Shown: one piece after another, positions 6,003-10,680 of the stretch
Numbering within the stretch: position 1 is the first letter of the stretch
How the letters are laid out: the number at the start of each line of letters is the position of its first letter
Source of the DNA: Candidatus Hydrogenedentota bacterium
Lineage (GTDB): Bacteria > Hydrogenedentota > Hydrogenedentia > Hydrogenedentales > CAITNO01
NCBI GenBank assembly: GCA_903822375.1
Contig: CAIJOU010000938.1
Span: 1 to 10,680, forward strand
Reading direction: 5' to 3'
Length of the DNA: 10,680 nt
The notes under the pieces: generated by a model
The model's database searches: none
Seen by the model: only the letters and a program-made list of their open reading frames with translations
Told to the model about the DNA's origin: nothing
Made by a program: the position numbers and the translations under genes

Positions 6003-6935
6003 ATGAAAGATCCTGTGACCACCTTCTGGAAAATCACAATCGCCCTGGCGTGCCTGCTTCTCCTGCCCGTTATCATCGCGCGGGTGTGGAGCGGCAACCG
6101 GGTGCTCACGCTGGACAACGGCAAGATCCGCGTGGGCGCCAGCCTCAAATACGGCGGGGCCATCACGTATCTCTCGCTGTCCCGGGAGGACCGCAACCTG
6201 ATCAATGATCACGACCGGGGCCGGCAGGTGCAACAGTCGTACTACGCCGGACAGGACATTGACCGCAAGGCCGAGGGGCAGCGCAAGAACTGGTCGCCCT
6301 GGCCGTGGAACCCGATAGGCGCCGGCGATGCCTACGGCAACAAGCCCCGCATCGTCAGCGCGTCCAACGACGGCAAGACCGTTTATGTGAAGATCGTGCC
6401 CCTGCTCTGGGACATGAAGAATGAATTTGCCGAGTGCTACTTTGAGAGCTGGATAAACCTTCAGGACAATGCGGTCCATGTGCGCAACAAGCTCACCTGC
6501 TTTCGCAGGGACGACAAGTGGAAGGCCGTTCCGAAGCAGCAGGAACTGCCCGCGATGTACACCATCGCCGACCTGAGCCAGTTGTACACCTACGAGGGAC
6601 CGGCTCCCTTCACGCACGCCCCGCTGACCTCCGCGCTCAAGATCGGGCCACCGTGGACGGATTATGGCAGGAACATGCCGCACGAGAAGTGGGCCGCGCT
6701 GGCCGACGCCCACCAGTGGGGCGTGGGCATCTACAACCCCATCGCGGAAATCTTTGCCGGCGGGATCGTCGGCAAGCCCGGCGGCGACACCAAGAGTGAC
6801 TCCACCGGCTACCTCTCCCCCATGCGCACCGAGACTTTCGACAAGAACAGCGTCTACCAGTACGACTACTACATCATTGTCGGAACCGTCAATGAGATCC
6901 GTGATTTCGTCTACAAGGCGGAAGGCAAAACATAG
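6003..6935 (+). CDS. Signal-anchored, beta-rich extracytoplasmic protein, probably carbohydrate-related
   Basis: A 310-residue protein with an N-terminal hydrophobic segment (about 8-27) that is a signal anchor or uncleaved signal; no lipobox is seen. The rest is soluble and looks beta-rich. Notable segments are KIRVGASLKYGGAITYLS (41-58), a GRQVQQSYYAG motif (73-83), PWPWNPIGAGDAYG (99-112), a QELPAMYT segment and HQWGVGIYNP. I recall similar proteins of unknown function encoded near polysaccharide-use genes in Bacteroidota and Planctomycetota-like bacteria. The pattern is reminiscent of galactose mutarotase-like beta-sandwich folds, but this is inference. ATG at 6003 is chosen because GGAG (5995-5998) precedes it; an upstream start at 5886 would run through the promoter. 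It is the first gene of an operon with the GH106-like hydrolase 87 bases downstream, so it may bind, present or co-process the same glycan. Confidence 0.8.
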   Translation: MKDPVTTFWKITIALACLLLLPVIIARVWSGNRVLTLDNGKIRVGASLKYGGAITYLSLSREDRNLINDHDRGRQVQQSYYAGQDIDRKAEGQRKNWSPWPWNPIGAGDAYGNKPRIVSASNDGKTVYVKIVPLLWDMKNEFAECYFESWINLQDNAVHVRNKLTCFRRDDKWKAVPKQQELPAMYTIADLSQLYTYEGPAPFTHAPLTSALKIGPPWTDYGRNMPHEKWAALADAHQWGVGIYNPIAEIFAGGIVGKPGGDTKSDSTGYLSPMRTETFDKNSVYQYDYYIIVGTVNEIRDFVYKAEGKT

Positions 6936-6959
6936 GCAAATCATGACCAGTGGGTGGTG

Positions 6960-6974
6960 CCCCGACTTTCGGGG
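6960..6974 (+). other. Strong hairpin between the two operon genes
   Basis: CCCCGA-CTT-TCGGGG is a perfect 6-bp GC-rich stem with a 3-base loop, 25 bases after the stop of the first gene and 48 bases before the hydrolase start. It is followed by ACATCCCTTT, with only three T's in a row, so it is not a full intrinsic terminator. It could stabilise the upstream mRNA, act as a leaky attenuator or a processing site, and set the ratio of the two products. Confidence 0.45.
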
Positions 6975-7022
6975 ACATCCCTTTGCGCAGCTGCCAGGCC
7001 AAAACAACTGGAGACAAGTACC

Positions 7023-9830
7023 ATGAAGCAACTTTCTTGGACAGTTTGCGTTTGCCTGCTGGCTGGAATCGCCGCGAGTGCATTCGCTGCTGGGAATCCC
7101 GACAACTTGGCCGCGATGTTCGCCAATCCGCCGGATGCCGCCAAACCGTGGGTCTACTGGTGGTGGCTGGACAGCAACGCCAGCAAGGAAGGCATCACCA
7201 AGGACCTTGAGGAGATTAAGGCCCAGGGGATTGGCGGCGCGCTGGTTTTCGATGCGGGGGAGGGCCATACCAGTCCGGCGGGGCCGCGCTTCATGAGCCT
7301 GGAATGGTTGCAGCTCTTCAAGCACACCGTATTGGAGGCGAACCGGCTCGGCATGCAGCTCAGCTTCAACATCTGCAGCGGCTGGAACGCCGGAGGGACC
7401 TGGGTGACTCCGGACATGGCGATCAAATCGCTCACCTGGAGTCACAGCGACGTCCATGGTTCGTCCGCCTGCTCACAGGACATACCCATGCCGCCTGTTG
7501 CGGAGGGGTATTACAAGGACGTCTGCGTTATGGCCTATCGACTTCAGTCCGATGGACCGGAGGCGCTTCTGGATGCCGCATCGGCAGTCAATATCTCGGA
7601 ACACATGGATGCCTCCGGACATCTGAACTGGCAGGCGCCCGAAGGCGCCTGGCGGATATTCCGTTTCGGCCAGACCATCCACGGCAAGGAGTATGAAAAG
7701 AGGACCAAGTGTGCCAGTCGCGGCGCGCAGGGCTACGAAATAGACTTCTACAGCCGGGAGGCGTTTGACAAACAATGGGCCGAAACGGCGGGCAAAGTGC
7801 TCGCGGAGGCGGGAGACTTCGCCGGCAAGACGCTGATGTACTTCCACGATGACAGTTGGGAGTGCGGCGAGCCGAACTGGACCCCTAAAATGCGCGCGGA
7901 GTTCAAAACGCGGCGCGGCTACGATCCTGAACCGTATCTTCCCGTGCTGGCGGGGCAGGTCGTGCAAAGCAAAGAGATAACAGAGCGATTTCTGCGCGAT
8001 TGGAAACGCACCACGGCCGACCTGATGGCGGAGAATCATTACGGTTATTTCAGCGCGTTGGCGAAGAAGTGGGGCATGGGCATTCATCCCGAATCGGGCG
8101 GGCCGTTCTTCACCACCACGATGGACCCGCTGATGAACCTTGGCCGCAGCGACATTCCCATGGGCGAGTACTGGATTCGCAAGCACGAAACGGCGGGTGA
8201 CGTCTGGTTCGTGGAACAGTACGGCAAGTGCGACTCGGTGAAACAGGCGGCCACCGCCGCGCACGTCTACGGAAAGAAGCTGTGCCAGGCCGAAGCGTTC
8301 ACCAACATGGGGCGCAACTGGGAAGAGGCGCCGTACATGCTCAAGGACCTCGGCGACAGGGCGCTCTGCGCGGGTTTGACCCGAAACATGCTTTGTTTCT
8401 ACGTGCATCAACCCTATCCCGACATCAAGCCCGGCTACGAATGGCCCGAAGCGGGCACGCATTTCGATCGGAACATCACCTGGTGGGGGCAGATGCATGC
8501 CTTCACCGGATATTTGTCCCGCTGCCAGACACTGCTGCAGCAGGGGTTCTTTGTTGCGGATGCATGCTACTTCGCCGGCGATGACGCGGGTTGTTTTGCG
8601 CCGGCAAAGACGCACATGAACCCGCCGTTGCCCGCCGGATTCGACTGCGACACCATCAACGGCGAAGTGCTCCTGACGCGCCTCGATGTCAGGGATAAAC
8701 GGCTCGTGCTGCCCGACGGCATGAGTTACAGCCTGCTGGTGCTCCCGGAACGCGACACCATGACGCCTGAATCGCTTGCCCGGATCGCCGGGTTGGTGGA
8801 GGCGGGCGCAACCGTCGTGGGACCGAAACCCATCCGTTCTTCCAGTTTGACCCGATACCCGAAGTGCGACGAGGAAGTCGCCGCGTTGGCCGCCAAACTC
8901 TGGGGGCCCTGCGACGGCACCGCGGTCAAGGAAAACGCCTACGGAAAGGGCCGCGTGATCTGGGGAAAGACGTTGCGCGAAATCTTCGATGCTGAACACA
9001 TTCAGCCGGATTTCAGCTATGAATCCGCCGCGCAGGATGTCCGGCTCGACTACATCCACCGCCGCACCGAAAACGCTGAAATCTATTTTGTGGCCAATCC
9101 GCAAGACCTTGCCGCGACGACCACATGCTCATTCCGTGTGAACGGATTTCAGCCGGAATTGTGGGACCCCCTGACAGGCATCCGGCGCGACGCCCATGCG
9201 TTCACACAAAGGGAAAACGGCACCACCACCCTGCCGCTCGAATTCGCACCAAAGGGCTCAATGTTCATTGTCTTCAACAAACCTATCAGTCCGGCGCAAA
9301 ACGGAACCGCTGTCGGCAATTTCCCGTCACTTGCGTCCATCATGGAAATAGCCGGCCCATGGACGGTGAAGTTTGATGAAAAATGGGGAGGGCCTGCGTC
9401 GACGGAATTTGCCGAACTTGCCGACTGGACGAAACGGCCCGAAGACGCCATCAAGTACTATTCCGGCAAGGCAACCTATATGAAGAGCGTTGACCTGCCG
9501 GAGTCGGCACTGAAGCAGGGAAAGCGCATGTCACTGGATTTGGGTGAGCTGAACAATCTCGCTGAAGTCCGTCTGAACGGGCAGAACTTGGGCGTGCTGT
9601 GGACGAAACCTTTTCGCGTGGACATCACGGAAGCAGTCAGGGCGGGAAGCAACCAACTGGAGATTGATATTGTCAACCTCTGGCCCAACCGCCTCATTGG
9701 TGACGGAAAACTCCCGCAGGAAAAGCGCCTGACAACCACCAACGTGCAGAAGTTCCACACCGGCGAACATCCGCTGCTCCCATCCGGCCTGCTTGGCCCG
9801 GTGAAATTGTACGGCGAGCGAACCGAGTAG
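7023..9830 (+). CDS. Secreted GH106-like glycoside hydrolase (alpha-L-rhamnosidase family)
   Basis: A 935-residue secreted protein. A Sec signal peptide (1 to about 22, cleavage after AFA) is followed by KPWVYWWWLDSNASKEGITK (41-60), which I recognise as the opening of GH106-type proteins, and an (alpha/beta)8-like catalytic region. Acid-rich segments FHDDSWE (274-280), HPESGG (355-360) and CQAEAFTNMG (421-430) are candidate active-site parts; exact catalytic residues cannot be assigned by eye. Residues 565-602 look like the amidotransferase-like subdomain of such enzymes. The C-terminal 776-935 is a beta-sandwich ending in VRLNGQNLGVLWTKPF (849-864) and NLWPNRLIGD (885-894), a typical GH2/GH106-style carbohydrate-binding domain. 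Characterised GH106 members release L-rhamnose from plant glycans. GGAG (7010-7013), 9 bases before ATG, supports the start over GTG at 6954. Family likely; exact substrate unknown. Confidence 0.88.
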   Translation: MKQLSWTVCVCLLAGIAASAFAAGNPDNLAAMFANPPDAAKPWVYWWWLDSNASKEGITKDLEEIKAQGIGGALVFDAGEGHTSPAGPRFMSLEWLQLFKHTVLEANRLGMQLSFNICSGWNAGGTWVTPDMAIKSLTWSHSDVHGSSACSQDIPMPPVAEGYYKDVCVMAYRLQSDGPEALLDAASAVNISEHMDASGHLNWQAPEGAWRIFRFGQTIHGKEYEKRTKCASRGAQGYEIDFYSREAFDKQWAETAGKVLAEAGDFAGKTLMYFHDDSWECGEPNWTPKMRAEFKTRRGYDPEPYLPVLAGQVVQSKEITERFLRDWKRTTADLMAENHYGYFSALAKKWGMGIHPESGGPFFTTTMDPLMNLGRSDIPMGEYWIRKHETAGDVWFVEQYGKCDSVKQAATAAHVYGKKLCQAEAFTNMGRNWEEAPYMLKDLGDRALCAGLTRNMLCFYVHQPYPDIKPGYEWPEAGTHFDRNITWWGQMHAFTGYLSRCQTLLQQGFFVADACYFAGDDAGCFAPAKTHMNPPLPAGFDCDTINGEVLLTRLDVRDKRLVLPDGMSYSLLVLPERDTMTPESLARIAGLVEAGATVVGPKPIRSSSLTRYPKCDEEVAALAAKLWGPCDGTAVKENAYGKGRVIWGKTLREIFDAEHIQPDFSYESAAQDVRLDYIHRRTENAEIYFVANPQDLAATTTCSFRVNGFQPELWDPLTGIRRDAHAFTQRENGTTTLPLEFAPKGSMFIVFNKPISPAQNGTAVGNFPSLASIMEIAGPWTVKFDEKWGGPASTEFAELADWTKRPEDAIKYYSGKATYMKSVDLPESALKQGKRMSLDLGELNNLAEVRLNGQNLGVLWTKPFRVDITEAVRAGSNQLEIDIVNLWPNRLIGDGKLPQEKRLTTTNVQKFHTGEHPLLPSGLLGPVKLYGERTE

Positions 9831-9846
9831 CTTTTCCCGTGCGGGC

Positions 9847-9865
9847 GCCCCGAGCCGACCGGGGC
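9847..9865. terminator. Candidate hairpin between convergent genes
   Basis: GCCCCG-AGCCGAC-CGGGGC, a 6-bp GC-only stem with a 7-base loop, starts 16 bases after the hydrolase stop and faces the end of the leftward gene at 9918. No T-run follows on either strand, so it is not a textbook terminator. It may still end or protect either transcript. Confidence 0.35.
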
Positions 9866-9917
9866 AATTAAGAGCCCTGCCTGCCGCCGTTCAAGAACGA
9901 TTTCATCGTACGGTTTG

Positions 9918-10628
9918 TCACAGCGGATACCACAGCGTGCCCATCCCCCATTCACTGACACCCTCAACGTAGACCCCCGCGCACAACGCCTGGCAAACAA
10001 TCGAAACGGGGTCTCGGAACCGCGCGAATGGGATGAAGAAACCAAACAGAAAGTAATGGTGAATGTGCACGTAGTAGTGGTTGCGCAGCGCCCACGAAAC
10101 GGCCGCAAGCACACCAACCGCGCCCACCAGCGCGCACACATAGGCAACCAGAATCTTCTCGCGGTACGCCAGCACGACGTGATATACCGCCAATCCAAGA
10201 ACCAGCAATCCAGCGCCAATGAAAACGGCCTGGCCAACCGGATGCATGTGTTTGAGGTCTTGGGGAGTCAACGAATAGTTTATTTGCGGAATCGACTGCA
10301 GGTAGTACCAATGCAGTGCCACGAAGAACGGGAGTGCAAAGCAAAGAACGTTGCGTGTCGTGGCCCTTCGCCAACTCCCTGCGACCGGCTCCAGTGTGTG
10401 TCTTGCGCCAAAATAGAACAGGAATGGCGCCGACACCAGCATCTTGATGAAATCGCCGTATCCGTCCTGATGCGAATACAACGGCATGGTCCTCCCGCAA
10501 AGAAACCCCGACACATATGCAAAACCGGCGATCAACAGAATCACCCAGAAACAGAAGCGCCAATCGAAGAATGGCCTTACAATTCCGTGTCCGTCAGTTT
10601 TGTCTGATCCCAGCGAAAACGATGCCAT
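9918..10628 (-). CDS. Polytopic membrane protein with histidine-rich motif, function unknown
   Basis: A 236-residue integral membrane protein with about seven hydrophobic segments (roughly 24-45, 61-76, 94-110, 132-152, 159-180, 191-204, 208-224). Conserved-looking polar features are HWYYLQS (106-112), LKHMHP (125-130) and NHYYVHIHHYFLFGFF (183-198), then FARFRDPVSIVCQALCAG and GVSEWG (223-228). The run His-His, Arg, Ser-x-x-x-Gln-x-x-x-x-Gly and x-x-x-Gly-x-x-x-Trp-Gly reminds me of uncharacterised membrane domains found in bacteria and at the C-terminus of fungal LCCL-domain proteins; this is recall, not a search. The clustered histidines near the membrane face could bind metal. ATG at 10628 is chosen because GGGAGAGG (10643-10636) lies 7 bases upstream; an in-frame ATG at 10673 would add 15 residues without clear support. 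It is convergent with the hydrolase gene and so not part of that operon. Confidence 0.8.
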   Translation of the reverse strand: MASFSLGSDKTDGHGIVRPFFDWRFCFWVILLIAGFAYVSGFLCGRTMPLYSHQDGYGDFIKMLVSAPFLFYFGARHTLEPVAGSWRRATTRNVLCFALPFFVALHWYYLQSIPQINYSLTPQDLKHMHPVGQAVFIGAGLLVLGLAVYHVVLAYREKILVAYVCALVGAVGVLAAVSWALRNHYYVHIHHYFLFGFFIPFARFRDPVSIVCQALCAGVYVEGVSEWGMGTLWYPL

Positions 10629-10635
10629 AAGACAG

Positions 10636-10643
10636 CCTCTCCC
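10636..10643 (-). promoter_or_regulatory. Ribosome binding site of the histidine-rich membrane-protein gene
   Basis: On the minus strand GGGAGAGG is followed by 7 bases and the ATG at 10628, which decides for that start. The promoter would lie beyond the window end; nothing else is seen in 10644-10680. Confidence 0.55.
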
Positions 10644-10680
10644 AAAACAGCCGCGAACGAGGCTTGATCGCATGAAAAAC

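Noticed and set aside
5874..7457. 527-codon open frame on the minus strand opposite the hydrolase operon start
   Set aside because: It runs antisense through two well-supported genes and the promoter region, and shows no domain or ribosome site. Long open antisense frames are common in GC-rich DNA.
7473..9104. 543-codon open frame on the minus strand opposite the GH106-like gene
   Set aside because: It is antisense to a strong hydrolase gene and has no motif or plausible start; it is explained by codon bias of the real gene.
1..10680. CRISPR arrays, tRNA or rRNA genes, insertion sequences or attachment sites
   Set aside because: No regularly spaced repeats, no tRNA or rRNA-like segments, and no transposase or integrase coding region were seen on either strand.

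Overview
The window is a GC-rich, densely coding bacterial segment with seven protein genes on both strands. The combination of Tat-exported Gfo/Idh/MocA oxidoreductases, a large sodium:solute symporter, a membrane-anchored eukaryote-like Ser/Thr kinase and a GH106-type glycoside hydrolase is typical of the Planctomycetota/Verrucomicrobiota/Lentisphaerota/Hydrogenedentota type of polysaccharide-degrading bacterium. This is an inference from gene content; no rRNA or marker gene is present to fix the taxon. Several genes have clear Shine-Dalgarno sites and sigma70-like promoters.

Layout: (1) 1-468 (+) is the C-terminal end of a sodium:solute symporter, followed at 574-1908 (+) by a Tat-exported Gfo/Idh/MocA oxidoreductase. 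(2) A convergent gap (1909-2148) separates these from a leftward block. In transcription order that block is a small five-helix membrane protein (5778-5251), a second Tat-exported Gfo/Idh/MocA oxidoreductase (5084-3759) with its own strong promoter and a probable intrinsic terminator, and a Ser/Thr kinase with a polytopic C-terminal membrane module (3645-2149). (3) From 6003 rightwards runs a two-gene operon: a signal-anchored beta-rich protein (6003-6935) and a 935-residue secreted GH106-like (alpha-L-rhamnosidase family) hydrolase (7023-9830). (4) At 10628-9918 (-) is a polytopic membrane protein with a histidine-rich motif.

The genes fit together as a carbohydrate-use locus: a secreted hydrolase with a partner protein, two exported oxidoreductases that may oxidise or isomerise the released sugars or glycosides, and a symporter for uptake. 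The substrate cannot be read from sequence; L-rhamnose-containing glycans are the best guess from the GH106 resemblance.

The most interesting non-coding signal is a shared inverted repeat, GTGCA-N6-TGCAC. It occurs exactly twice in the window, both times between genes. One copy lies 20 bp upstream of the -35 box of the second oxidoreductase gene, and the other lies just upstream of the -10 box of the hydrolase operon. It looks like the operator of one regulator that ties the divergent oxidoreductase and hydrolase units into a single regulon. No regulator gene is in the window.
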